Source: Hibiscus mutabilis
Lineage: Eukaryota > Streptophyta > Magnoliopsida > Malvales > Malvaceae
Length of the DNA: 64,000 bases
Assembly: GCA_019671005.1 (NCBI GenBank)
Contig: CM033752.1
Span: 21,398,969 to 21,462,968 of the forward strand
Direction of reading: 5' to 3'
Below the pieces are notes generated by a model that was not told the origin of the DNA, searched no databases, and saw nothing but the letters and a program-made list of their open reading frames with translations. Positions 20,961 to 32,487 of this stretch are shown here, one piece after another. Each line of letters starts with the position of its first letter. Positions within the stretch are counted from its first letter, which is position 1. A program made the position numbers and the translations under genes.

Positions 20961-22280
20961 GAAATTTTTTCCTTGAAATTTACCTGATGGAAATAGATGC
21001 AGAAATTGCTCAACCATGTCTGACTTACTCTCCCACGTGGCCTTCTCAACATTGTGATATCGCCACAACACCTTAAGAAGCTCAATCGTCTTGCCACGAA
21101 GAACTTTACTACTGGATTCAAGGATCTCCACTGGTTCCTCATCATAAGACAGATCTGGTTGCAACTCAATATCCTCAACTGGCATCACATACGACGTATC
21201 CGAACGATACCTCCACAACATGGATATATAAAACACATCATGAATCTTTTCCAACTCAGAAGGCAAACTCAGCCGATAAGCCACAAGACCTATATGTTCC
21301 AACACATCATACGGTCTAATAAACCTCGAACTAAACTTTCCTTTACGTCCAAAGCGCAATACCTTCTTCCAAGGTGAGACTTTCAGGAAAACCTTTTCAC
21401 CAACCGCGTACTCAACCTCTCTACGTTTCAAATCCGCGTAAGATTTTTTTCTATCCGAGGCCGCTTTCAAACGATCACAAATAAGCTTTACTTTATCATC
21501 TTTGTCTTTCATCACATCAGGCATGGAAACATACTTTTCCCCAGCCTCAGCCCAACAAAAGGGTGTACGACACCTCCTACCATACAAGGCTTCATACGGA
21601 GCCATCTTTATACTTGCCTGATAGCTATTGTTGTACGCAAACTCTACTAAAGGTAACTGTCTTTCCCAAGTTCCTTGGAACTCAATGACACAACATCTTA
21701 ACATATCCTCCAAAATCTGAATCACACGCTCAGACTGCCCATCCGTCTGAGGATGATACGAAGTACTAAAATTCAAGAGAGTACCCAAAGCTCGATGAAA
21801 ACATTCCTAAAACCTTGCTGTAAACCGCAGACCCCTATCCGAAACAATCGACTTAGGTACCCCGTGCAACCTCACAATTTCAGAAACATACAAATTCGCC
21901 AACCTATCCAAGGTATACGTCGTATGCAATGGCAAAAATTATGCACTCTTTGTAAACTGATCAAAAAGCACCCAAATGGAATCTTTTTTCGTCGGTGTCA
22001 AAGGCAACCCCGACACAAAATCTATGGTGATCCTCTCCCATTTCCACTCTAGAATTCTCAATGGTTGCAACAACCCGAAAGAAAATTGATGTTTAGCCTT
22101 TACACGCTGACATACCATACATCTAGCAACAAAATCAGCCACACCCTTCTTCAAACCCACCCAATAGTACTCTTCCTTCAAATCTCGATACATTCTAGTA
22201 CTACCGAGATGCATAGCAAAAGGACTAGCATGTGCCTCGGACAAAATCATCTGCCTCAACTCTTCATCACTAGGCACCAC
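20961..22280 (-). pseudogene. Tek-A integrase with chromodomain-like tail (broken)
   Basis: Integrase joins cDNA to host DNA. In minus-strand order: the zinc-binding domain (HASPFAMHLGSTRMYRDL, then CMVCQRVK, near 22110-22220), the catalytic core with Asp in TIDFVSG (near 22020), Asp in SDRG (near 21845) and Glu in GQSERVIQ (near 21735). All three catalytic acids are present. The C-terminal block runs MAPYEALYGRRCRTP, SPWKKVLRFGRKGKF and YDVLEHIGLVAYRL, then a chromodomain-like end (VLRGKTIELLKVLWRYHNVEKATWE, described by its positions 21060-21130). Stops fall near 21940 and 21807. The last 879 bases (20910-21788) are one open frame. Confidence 0.85.
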
Positions 22281-23212
22281 TTTTCAATCATTAAAACACA
22301 ACACCCCATCACCATTAAAGTGAAAATTCATAGCATTTTCATCCATGATGACCTTGACATGCGGTACCAACGCCTCATTATAAGGTTGCTTTTCTTTAAT
22401 CAACTGCAACAAAGATGACTTCTCTTGCAACTCAGCCAACAAACCATCATCACGCGTCATACTCAACCTCGCAAACATAGCCCTCAATTCCACAACAACT
22501 TTTCTACTCAAATCATCGGCCACAACACTCGGCTTGCCCGGATAATACTCAATTTTCAAATCATGCTTTAAACTCTTATGATCCGTGTATACAATACACT
22601 TCTCGCCATAAAGGTAATATCTCCAAATCTTCAACGAAAACACCATCGCATCAAGCTTGAGATCATGCGTAGGATAATTGCACTAGTGCACCTTCAATTG
22701 TCTCGATGCATAAACTACAACTTTCCCACCTTGCATCAACACACAACCTAAACCAACATAGGATACATCACTATAAACCACAAACTCTTTTCCCGACTCA
22801 GGTTGAATCAAGATTAGAGCTTGTGTCAAAGCTTCCTTTAACTTTTCAAAAGCTTGTTGTCTAGTTTCTGTCCACTTGAAACGTACATCCTTTTATAACA
22901 GCTTGGCTAACGGAGCAATGACCCTTGAAAACCCATCCATAAAATGACGATAATAACCTACCAACCCTAAGAAACTACGAACCTCTATCACTGACTTTGG
23001 TTGCTTCCAGTTCACAACAACCTTAACCTTTTTAGGATCTACCCAGATACTTTATGCAAAAACAACATGACCTAGGAAGACCACTTCCTTAATCAAGAAC
23101 TCACATTTACTCAACCTGTCTTAAAGTTGATTATCCAACAAGGTTTTCAACACAATTTGCAAGGGTTGATCATGATCCTCCTCGGTACGAGAGTAAACAA
23201 GAATATCATCAA
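22281..23212 (-). pseudogene. Tek-A RNase H and RT C-terminus (broken)
   Basis: On the minus strand RT is entered at the active-site YSR block (near 23170-23200) and runs through the connection into RNase H: SDVSYVGLGCVLMQ-like (near 22730-22780), YTDHKSLKH (near 22570) and DDLSRK (near 22500). About 25 codons are missing between DHKSLKH and the IEYYPGK block compared with Tek-B and Tek-C. Stops are scattered upstream. The RT palm and fingers are lost beyond the Tek-B insertion. Confidence 0.8.
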
Positions 23213-23647
23213 TGTAACCCCCTTAACCTGGTCTAGATGCAAGACTGAACCGAGTGAGCTACATTAGGGTTTATCGAAATAAACCCCGATGAAATTACAT
23301 TCGAACCGATCAATTTTTTTTCTTTTTTCTTTTATAGATGTATTTTAGGTCCTATAGTGTGCATACAAGTCATGATTAAAAACCCAACTCAATCGGGCGT
23401 CATTTCGACGTCCGATTGCTCGCATACGCATTCTAGGGACTAAAATGTAATTTCTAATATTTATGTGAGCTTTCACAAAATTTAAGTTACCTATCCTCAA
23501 TTAGTCATATTAAATTCCTTCATATTAAATCACAACTCAAAATGATCATCCATACATATTTAATTGCATAAATATGAAATAGGGACCAAAACGCAAAGCT
23601 TTCAAACTTTAGACGGCATATCAACAGAATTAACTGCCAGTGTTTTG

Positions 23648-23925
23648 GTACAAGTGTCCACCATATCGATACGGTACTGAAGGGCAATTGCATACCGATA
23701 CGGTCCTCAGGCGTATCGGTACGACTTGTTTAATTTGAAAGACCAAATTCCAGTGGCTATAAACCGTATCGAAACGGTGTCTCGCGTACCGAAACCCTCC
23801 ATATTTCATAACTACGTGTATCGATACGGTTACCAGGCGTATCGGTATGGCTAGGAAAATTGGACAAATTGAGCCGAGATAAGTCCCCGCGTACCGACAC
23901 TCTGAAGTACCTTACCGGTACGGTG
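23648..23925. repeat. GTACCG/CGGTAC palindromic repeat field in the Tek-B LTR
   Basis: ATATCGATACGG, CATACCGATACGG, GCGTATCGGTACG, CGTATCGAAACGG, CGTATCGATACGG and ACCGGTACGG recur. This is the third copy of the field at the equivalent LTR position. Confidence 0.8.
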
Positions 23926-25753
23926 AGGCCTGTAATGACCTCTAGGTCCAACATATGGCACTTTGGCTCAATCTAACTCCCTTAATCTAACCTATAAACA
24001 TCATATAGCATCATAGACATCCAACCATCAAACATAGCAACATAGCAAGAGGTCACACCAAGCATGGCATACTCAAACATTCACCTAAGAGCATGGTCTC
24101 TACCCAAGCATGCTTAATGTTTCCCAACTCCCCTCAAACACAAGTAAAAAAACATCACACAATTCCAAAACAATGATCTAAACTATTACATCAGGGAATA
24201 ACTCAAAACACACCTCCCAAAACAACCCGGTCACATTGCCTTTTTATTACTACTTAAAACATATTAAAACCATACTTTGAAACGTATCAAATCCTTGGAT
24301 CCTTTCTTACTCACGTTCTGCCCAAGAAAGCTATTTCTCTGTATTGACGAGGAAAAGAGAATGTAGGCAATAAGCTTAGTGAGGGAAACCGTAAAACACT
24401 CATCAATGCATTTAAAACCATTTAGTTTGAATCATATGTAAATATCTCCTGGTAAAACATCTCATGCTTCTCATGTCATCTCAAAATATGCACATTTAAA
24501 TCATTTCAACACATGTATCATGGATTCAATCTCTTACCTCAATTTAAGCTTCACTCCATAACACCTTTATAACAAGCTTAAAGAGCAACACATGTATAAA
24601 TCACATTATACAAACATAATCCATTTCTCATGATACATTATCTCATATATTGGCTTTCAAGTGACTCAAAACCAGCAACCTTACGTTTCATAAAACACAT
24701 CGGATACATGGATTCTCAAGTGGTTCACACAACCACTTCACATACATACCTCAACTGGAGTAACGACACACTTGCCCACGTAAACGGTTCAAACCGGAGT
24801 AATAGAACATTTACCCACCTCTATGGTTTGGATGTATTAATCCACTAGCAGGGGAAAACAAAACATATACCCACCTCAACCGCTGCGATTCTCATGGTGG
24901 ATATTACGAACACTTTAACACCCTCAACATACATGAGGTGACCTTTTATAGTGCACTTTCAATCCTATGACCGGTTAACATATTGATAACATTTTAACAC
25001 AGCCACTTGCCAATATATTCAATAACCAACATTGCCTCACTGTTTTACATATGCATCAAATCATTCCAACACAAATACATTAAACAATGTATTTTCATAA
25101 TCTCAAAACACTTGCATAAATCATTTTATGTCCTTAAAAGTCATCATCAATGATTATTTGCATCATCATTCACTTTCAAAACATGCATAATACAGTGAGT
25201 AATAAAACCATAAACATGTGCGTGAGATTTCATTTTACAAACTGAAATCGAGAGAAAACTCAACCGATACTTACTTCTGAGCTTAGATAGGTGTGTCAAA
25301 TCTGATCTAAACTCCCACAACTCATTTTCAAACCTCTTGACATAGTAAAAATACTTTTCCACTCACCAACAGACCAACGCTTGCTTGCCGATGCACGAAT
25401 CAAACCTCTGCAACTCCCACGCCTTCTTCGATAGGTAAAGGATTCAGCTTCCCTACTTTACCCAGCCAACACAGAGGATTAAGAACATATCTCTGTATCA
25501 AAACTCTCCAGCAACCAACAAACTCAACAACACCTCTCAAGAATCAATCGAACACCTTTTCAAAACCAACAAGAACACCACCAAACCTTACTCAAACAAA
25601 ACCCAGCCAACATCTAACGATTCTAACACATTACTAACATCAATTAACATCCAACAATAATCTAAACACGTCCTTGTATCTCCAGCAACACCACAACAAC
25701 TAGATCACACCAAAAACCAACTATAAACAACCTAGAAACTAGCAATCCATATA

Positions 25754-26208
25754 TGTCACGTCTGAGAAGAGGCGGGGTCATTAATCCCACATCGGAAAGG
25801 AAAAGGGAGGTCTTGAGATATAAATACGGTGGCGATGCACATCCTATTAGACATGTCTTTTGGGAAAAGGGTAATGGCCCCGTGACAAGTGGTATCAGAG
25901 TGACCCTTTAACTGCCCGATTTTACATCTAGCGCCCATGAGTGGGGTAGGCAAGGTGGACAACTGTGACAAGGTGGCCCATCACGAGAGCGGAAGCTTGT
26001 GACGAGGGCGTCACGAGGTTGACCACGATAGCAGAAGCTCGTGACGAGGGCGTCACGAGGTTGAGTGGGGGATAATGTTACGTCTGAGAAGAGGAAGGTC
26101 ATTAATCCCACATCAGAAAGGAAAAGGGAGGTCTTGGGATATAAATACGGTGGCGTTGCACATCCTATTAGACATGTCTTTTGGGAAGAGGGTAATGGCC
26201 CCATGACA
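25754..26208 (+). mobile_element. TRIM: terminal-repeat retrotransposon in miniature, complete
   Basis: Two direct repeats of 134 and 133 bases (25754-25887 and 26076-26208) begin TGTCACGTCTGAG / TGTTACGTCTGAG and end CCCCGTGACA / CCCCATGACA, with roughly nine differences. Two bases after the first is TGGTATCAGAG (25890-25900), an initiator-tRNA-Met primer site. A purine tract GAGTGGGGGATAA lies just before the second. TATA flanks both sides. A TATAAATA box lies in each repeat (near 25817 and 26138). The interior is 188 bases with a two-copy tandem repeat and no ORF. It is inserted opposite to its host LTR and would depend on proteins supplied by other elements. Confidence 0.93.
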
Positions 26209-27063
26209 TATATTTTCGGGATTCAATTGATAAATCAATTCTTTCAGCATTAAAACACATCTAATTTAAGATGTAAATCAATTAAATCCATCACCAAAAT
26301 TAGATCCAATTCAACTTCCATTAATTTTCCAAGAAAACTAAATTTAATTAACAAATCAATGTTTAAATCACAATTCCACAATATAAATCAACAACAAAGG
26401 ATCAAGAACTTGAAAATTTCATTAAAGAACCTTTAATTAGAGGAAAGAAATGAAAACTACCTCTAATTGCTGATTTCTCTTTAATTGGCCAAGCTTTGAT
26501 GAAATCCATAGAGAATTTGCAAAGGTATTTGAAGAAATCAAAAAGGAAATCAATGAAGATTGATTCCTGGAGATTTAGAAGTAGAAATCTCAGTTTGGTC
26601 ACTGAGAAAGCTAAGAGAAAAGATTTTGAGAAAAGTAGTTACGTAGAAAATGTTTTTAGGAAATAAAGATCTTTTTAATTAAATAATCATTTATCCAATT
26701 ATTAAACCATTTAAAAATAGCATAAATTAATAGAGATTTCTGTTGAAAAATAATGGTCAAATAGCTCCTAAAGATTCTAAGTTTTGATCATTTTTTGATT
26801 TAGTTTCCAAAAATTGTTTTGAAAACTTCCAATTTAGTCACTAGTCTAAAATGTCTTAAAATCAGATTTAATTTCCTCAAATTGACTCCACCAATTTACT
26901 TAAAATATTAATTAAGCAATTTAAAGCATTTTCCATATTTTATTTTCCCCAAAATCAATTTTATAAAATTATTTTCTTAAAACTATTCGAATTGCCTAAA
27001 CCAGCTCTCTCGAACCGTTTACCTAAACCGGTTCACATCTGGGGCCAATTTCAGGGCGTTACA

Positions 27064-27078
27064 ACTCTCCCCCTCTTA
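27064..27078 (-). promoter_or_regulatory. Tek-B polypurine tract
   Basis: Minus strand TAAGAGGGGGAGAGT abuts the LTR start, as in Tek-A and Tek-C. Confidence 0.8.
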
Positions 27079-28400
27079 AAATATTTCGTCCTCAAAATTT
27101 ACTTGACGGAGAAAGATGAGGGAACTGCTTCAACATATCCATTTTGCTCTCCCAGATAGCTTCCTCTACACAGCAGTGCTGCCTCAATACCTTTACCATC
27201 TCTATGGTCTTTCCGCAGAGAACTTTACTACTCGAATCCAGAATCCTCACCGGTTCCTTATCATAGGTCAAATCCATATTCAACCCATTCTCCTCAACAA
27301 GCATAACATGCGAAGGATCCGATCTATACCTCCGTAACATAGACACATGGAAAACATCATGTATCTTCTCTAACTCAGTCGGCAACCTCAATCTATATGC
27401 AACAGGGCCAACGCGCTCCAACACCTCATACGGTCCAATGAACTTAGGGCTCAACTTGCCCTTCTGCCCAAATCTCATCACCTTTTTCCAAGGCGAAACC
27501 TTAAAAAAACACTACCACCAACCACATATTCAATTTCTCTTCTCTTTAAATCAACGTAGGACTTTTACTGATCCATAGATTCCTTCAAACGATCACTAAT
27601 AAGCTTTACTTTTTCATTGGTACCTTTCAAGAAATCCGGCAAAGAAACATATTTATCTCCTACCTCCGCCCAACAAAGCAACGTACGACACCTCTACCAT
27701 ACAAAGCCTCGTATGGAGCTATCTGGATGATAGCTTGATAACTGTTATTATAAGAAAACTCTACTAACGTCAACTTCTTCTCCCATGATCCCTGAAAATT
27801 TATGATACATCGCCGCAGCATATCCTCCAGCACTGGATAACACGTTCCGACTAACCATCCATCTACGAATGATACAAAGTACTGAAGTTCAATCGTGTAC
27901 CTAAGGACCTATGTAAATATTCCCAGAACCTTGCGGTGAAACGAAGATCTCTATCAGACACAATGGATTTCGGCACCCCATGCAACCTCACGATCACTGT
28001 AACATACGACTCTGCCAACCTATCTAGAGTATACGTCGTATGCACAGCCAAAAAATGTGCACACTTCGTAAACCTATCCACAATCACCCAAACGGAGTTC
28101 TTCTTTGACAGTGTCAAAGGCAACCAGACACAAAATCCATTGTGATCCTCTCCCATTTCCACTCGAGAACCCTCAATGGTTGCAACAACCCCAAAAAACT
28201 TGATGTTCTGCCTTAACACATTGGCAAACCATACAACGAGCCACAAACTCCGCAACATCCTTCTTCAAGCCAACCCAGAAATATTCTTTCTTCAAATCCT
28301 GATACATCTCCGTACTCCCCGGATGCATCGCAAAAGGACTCGAATGTGCTTCGGTCAAGATAATGCACCTCAACTCTTCATCCTTCGGCACCACCACTCA
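27079..28400 (-). pseudogene. Tek-B integrase with chromodomain-like tail (broken)
   Basis: The minus-strand order matches Tek-A: zinc-binding domain (HSSPFAMHPGSTEMYQDL and CMVCQCVK, 28220-28370), core with SDRDLRFTARFWEYLH (near 27920-27970), then the C-terminal RFGQKGKLSPKFIGPYEV and chromodomain-like end (27092-27481, open). A single-base loss near 28130 throws the first catalytic Asp region out of frame. The segment holding the catalytic Glu (about 27800-27870) is scrambled by stops and frame changes. Confidence 0.8.
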
Positions 28401-28976
28401 ACCTCAGAAACACAAACTCCGTCCTTACTAAAACCAAAATCCGTTTGATTCCCATAGAAGATATCCATAACATGCGGCACTAGCTCATCATCATAAGGTT
28501 GGTTCTCTTTGATCAACTGCAACATAGAAGGCTTCACTTGCAGCTCCTCTAACAACCCTCCATCTTGTGGCATACTCAGCTGCGCAAGCATTGCCCTCAA
28601 CTCTACCGCGACCTTTCTACTCAAAGCATCCGCTACCATATTTACTTTCCCCGTGTGATACTCAATGGTCAGATCATAATCCTTCAACATCTCTAACCAC
28701 CTTCACTGCCTAAGATTTAACTCCTTTTGAGACATCATGTATTTCAAACTCTTGTGATCAGTGTAAACAACACACTTCTCACCATAGATATAGTGTCGCT
28801 AAATCTTTAGGGCAAACACCATCGCAACCAACTCAAGATCATGCGTAGGGTAATTATGCTCATGCACCTTTAACTGTTTAGATGCATAGGCGACAACTCT
28901 TCCTTCCTGCATCAACACACATCCTAAACCCACGTAGGACACATCACTAAACACAACAAACTCCTTCCTTGACTCG
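28401..28976 (-). pseudogene. Tek-B RNase H (broken, truncated)
   Basis: On the minus strand LGLGCVLMQ-type sequence (near 28900-28950), YTDHKSLKY near 28750 and VADALSRK near 28620 are readable. The spacer with ELNL and RRWLE absent from Tek-A is present here. Upstream sequence ends at the join to the Tek-C LTR. Confidence 0.75.
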
Positions 28977-31036
28977 GTCGTGCTAGTTTAAATGGTTTTA
29001 TGCACTTGTTTTGATTTACAATAAACCTACTATTTAAGCATGATTTAAAGTATATAAGATACTGTTTATGAGAATGAAATGCTGAAGGATGCAAATGGTA
29101 AGTGATCTTTGTAAGTATATGGTTTATACTTGTGTTTTAAAGCATGGTTGTTGCTTCAAAAAATTGGTTTGGTTAATGCTTTTTAAAAACAATGAGGTAA
29201 ATGGTTAATTATATTGGCAAGTGATGTGGTTTTAAAATTGTTATTAGATATAGTTGGCCGGCCATAGGATTGATAGTGCACTATAATAAGTCACCTTGGA
29301 TGTTAAGGTGTTTTAATTTGGTGTACCAAAAACTCCATCCAATTACCCTAATGGTGGAGGGTTAAACAGTACCATATACTACCGTTTGTGGATTAAGCAT
29401 CTAACCGAGGTAAGGGGTTGGTGTCTTTGTGGGTTGAAAGTGTACCCGGTTGTTTAGGTACTACGATTGTGATTGTATTGCTATTCCGGTTGAGATGGCT
29501 TAAAGTGTTGGTAGAACACTTGTTTGAATCCGTGTATCCGACAAACTCTTTTGGAAATGAAACCTGGTTAATTATCACTTGTGAGCCAATATAATTGTTA
29601 ATGTTTCATTGAAAGGTTTATGTTGTATAATATGGTTTATACATGTTTACTCTTTAAGCTTTTCATATGGTTGTTATGCATGGGAAGGCTCAAATTGAGG
29701 TTGAGCAATGAGACTTGCTGTTGGTTAATGATACATGTTGCATATGGTTTAATATGCTGGTTTTAAAGATGATAAGTGCATGTTTTAAAGGCATGATAAT
29801 GTTTTAAAGGATGATTGAAATGAGATTTCAATGTAATGTTAAGAAATGGTTTTAATGCATTGATGGTGTGTTGTTTTTGAGCACTCCTCACTAAGCCTAG
29901 TGTGCTTACGCTCTCTTTGTCCATCAATGTAGAGAATTAAAAGCTTAGAAGGTAACAGGAAGCAAATGATCACAAAAGACTTGATAGCCAAAGTATGTTT
30001 TGGTATAAACTATAAGTAATAAGGGCAACGGGGGTTCTGTTGTTGTTTTGGGAGGTGTTTGTTGAACTCCCTATTTGAGCAAGTTTATTTTGATGCTCAT
30101 GAGTTTTAAATGCCTTTATGGTTTGATTTTGGTGATGGTTTGGAGTTTCATGTTTGACTTGAATGGTTTTCTAGGTTGCATGCCTATAGATTTATATTTG
30201 ATGCAAAATGCCATGAAATAATGTTGAATCTTTGGTGTTATGTTGTGGGTTGATTCTTTATTATGTTGGTTATATGTTAGGAGCATGTTAGGATGTTTTG
30301 GTAAGGCTGAAAGTATGTTAAACCTGAAAAAATAAACATTTCAAGTCCAGGCGTACCGATACGGGTGTCTCTGTTCCGGTACGGGTAATTTATTTTAGGC
30401 TTTGCATACCGGTACATGGGCAATCATTCTGGTACGGGCCAAGGCAATTTAGGACAACGTTTCGGTACGCGGGTACCTATTTCAGTATGGCATAGTGTTA
30501 AATTGAGGGGTGTTTCGATACGTGAGGGCGTATCAAAACAAATTTTGTCTACTGGAAAATTAGGGTTTTGAATCATCAAGGGCGTACTGAAACATGAGTA
30601 ACCTTACCGATACGGATACGTTAAATCAGTTATTTGGGATGTTCTAAAGTTTTAATTTCTTACGTTTTAGTCCCTGAATGTTGTGGATGCAATTAAATGA
30701 GTATGAATGATCCTTTTGAGTTGATTTCTGACAAGTAAGCATAAAACTTGCTTAATTAAAGGTTGGTAATATAAAAACGAGTTAAGACCTTGTAATTTCC
30801 TGATTTTACAATTTGGTCCCTAAATTGTATATGTGATCAATTGGATGTCCATTTGACGCCCGATTTGAGTTTTCACCAGGAATCAGTATGTACATGTAGG
30901 ATAATAATTTTACATCTAGAAAAGATAAGAGAAAAAATGGTCGGGTTTGGGCTTAATTCTTTACGATTTACTTTGGTAAATCTAATGTAGCTCGCTCGGT
31001 TCGGTCTTACGACTAGACCAGGTAAAGGGGGTTTTA
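28977..31036 (+). repeat. Tek-C 5' LTR, first 1.35 kb missing
   Basis: It starts mid-LTR at TCGTGCTAGT, which matches reversed Tek-D near 37850, and ends GGGGGTTTTA just before the PBS; the expected terminal TTACA is mutated. Adding the missing part from Tek-D gives a family LTR of about 3.4 kb. Confidence 0.85.
30350..30625. repeat. GTACCG/CGGTAC palindromic repeat field in the Tek-C LTR
   Basis: GCGTACCGATACGGG, TTCCGGTACGGG, CATACCGGTACATGG, TTTCGGTACGCGGGTACC and TTACCGATACGG recur. This is the fourth copy at the equivalent position. Confidence 0.8.
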
Positions 31037-31041
31037 TTTGG

Positions 31042-31054
31042 TGGTATCAGAGCC
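31042..31054 (+). promoter_or_regulatory. Tek-C primer binding site (initiator tRNA-Met)
   Basis: TGGTATCAGAGCC lies six bases after the LTR end. It is the standard chromovirus primer site. Confidence 0.9.
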
Positions 31055-31317
31055 AAGCTTGTGATAGTTGGGAGTTGGTTTGATTGTTGTGATGTTATTG
31101 TGAGTTGTTATCTGATGTTTGATATGTACGGTGGTTGCTTTATGCCATGTTGGGGAAAATTTAGGAAACCCATTATTTTATTATTACAGCTAAAATGTTA
31201 TGATTTTAAAATGGAAGTCTTAGATCCTTGCTTGAAGTCTTGGATCCTTGTTAGCACGATGGGATCGAGGAGAGAGTTGCAATATGGTGTGATTATCGCT
31301 GCCACAGGGTAGAAAAT

Positions 31318-32470
31318 CGAAGAGAATGTTATACCTCCTAGAGGGTTGCCATCACCCCCACCTATTCCACATGAGGTAGTGGAGCAAGTACCATCCGCGT
31401 TAGCTGGGCCAGGAATGAGTGATATGACGCCTTTGATTCAGGCCATATCCGATGCTTTTTGGGTAGTAGTTGTGGGTGTTCATGTGTCGGCACCACCAGT
31501 AGTTGGGTAGGGTTTTCTGCTAGAGCGTCTTCACAGTTTGGGCGGAGTTGAGTTTCGAGGCTCAGCACCTGAGGCTTTCCAGGATTGGTTGGCCAGTACT
31601 TTGAGGATACTGGGCCATATGGGCTGTTTGGAAGCCCGTAAGTTGGGTTGTACTGTGTCCCTATTATAGGGTGATGCGTGTACATGGTGGACTACCATGA
31701 TATCCAGTATGGTGACCGAGGATGTAACCTAAGAGTTTTTTTGTGGTGCTTTTCGGAAGAGTACCTAGGAGTCCGTTATCAAGATGATAGGAAGCGAGAG
31801 TTCATGGCTTTGGTGCAGGGTAGTATGTCTGTTACTGAGTACGAGGTGCAGTTTGTGAGATTGAGTCAGTATGCACCAGAGTTAGTTCCTGACGAGCATA
31901 ATTGATGTGATCGTTTCCGCTACGGGCACATACAAGAGGTTAAGACATACATGCTCGCTGCTGATTACACAAATTTTGATGTTTTGGTTACGCGGGCCAA
32001 GGATGTTAAGCAGAACCTTGGTTTGGCTTATGCGTCACGAGGCTTTAGCTCGGGTAAGAGAGCGGCTAATTCTGGTTTTAGAGGTGGTCAGGCTAAGAGA
32101 CACCGTGATAAGAGGTATCGCCCTGAGCTGAGGCATGGTGGAGGTGTTGCTAGACGTGGAGCGCAAGGGCAGGGTACCCAGGTTAGAGCTCCGCATAATG
32201 CCTATTGGGCTTGTGGATAGCGTGATGATTTGAGGTGAGATTGCCCATGTTTGGCCAGGGAGGGTCAGGCACATGCGCCTGTGGTGGCCATTGCTTGTTG
32301 GAGTTGTGGGTCTGGCGACCATCTGAGATGTGATTGTCCTTTGTTGGCTGGAGGTGGGCAGAGTGCTGCACTTGTTATTGCTCCACATAGAGGCCGTGGT
32401 CGTGACCGTAGACCATTTCAGCATAGAGATGGTGGGCAGAGGACTGTGGCTCATATCGTTGCTAGCTAGC
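31318..32470 (+). pseudogene. gag: Tek-C gag with duplicated zinc-knuckle zone (broken)
   Basis: This would be the Gag capsid/nucleocapsid. Readable pieces are RLHSLGGVEFRGSAPEAF (near 31525-31575), FMALVQGSMSVTEYEVQF (near 31800-31855) and YASRGFSSGKRAANSGF (near 32030-32075). A CCHC knuckle CWSCGSGDHLRCDC lies at about 32295-32336. A second, upstream knuckle-like unit (WACG near 32208, then DLR and DCP to about 32250) is broken by two stops, so the knuckle appears to have been present twice. There are in-frame stops near 31508, 31666, 31729 and 31902. Confidence 0.8.
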
Positions 32471-32487
32471 ATGAGGAAGGTGGACCG

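Larger units (their letters stand above)
17435..23212 (-). mobile_element. Tek-A: Tekay-type chromovirus, 3' half, inserted in Ath-2
   Basis: Read on the minus strand it has RT C-terminus, RNase H, integrase with chromodomain-like tail, PPT and a complete LTR that ends in Ath-2. The RT is cut at the active-site region by Tek-B, and the gag-protease half is not found in the window. Five bases before the insertion are TGGAC (17430-17434); the second copy is lost. Confidence 0.85.
23213..27063 (-). repeat. Tek-B 3' LTR with an inserted TRIM (3851 bp)
   Basis: Minus strand start TGTAACGCCCTGAAATTGG at 27063 and end GGGGGTTACA at 23213. Without the 455-base TRIM it is about 3.4 kb, matching Tek-A. 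It shares the order of blocks with Tek-A but with many substitutions and small gaps. Confidence 0.85.
23213..28976 (-). mobile_element. Tek-B: Tekay-type chromovirus nested in Tek-A, truncated
   Basis: The LTR end TGTAACCCCC starts right after ATCATCA of the Tek-A RT active site, so this insertion is younger than Tek-A. On the minus strand it holds part of RNase H, integrase, PPT and a full LTR. At 28976 it breaks off inside RNase H with no terminus and joins a Tek-C LTR in opposite orientation. Confidence 0.85.

Noticed and set aside
26065..26253. Small ORF across the TRIM right end as a gene
   Set aside because: It crosses the TRIM terminal repeat and flank, and TRIMs are non-coding.
31061..31312. 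Separate small protein gene just after the Tek-C PBS
   Set aside because: It lies in the untranslated leader before gag, and its composition (Cys/Phe/Leu) is that of T-rich leader DNA.
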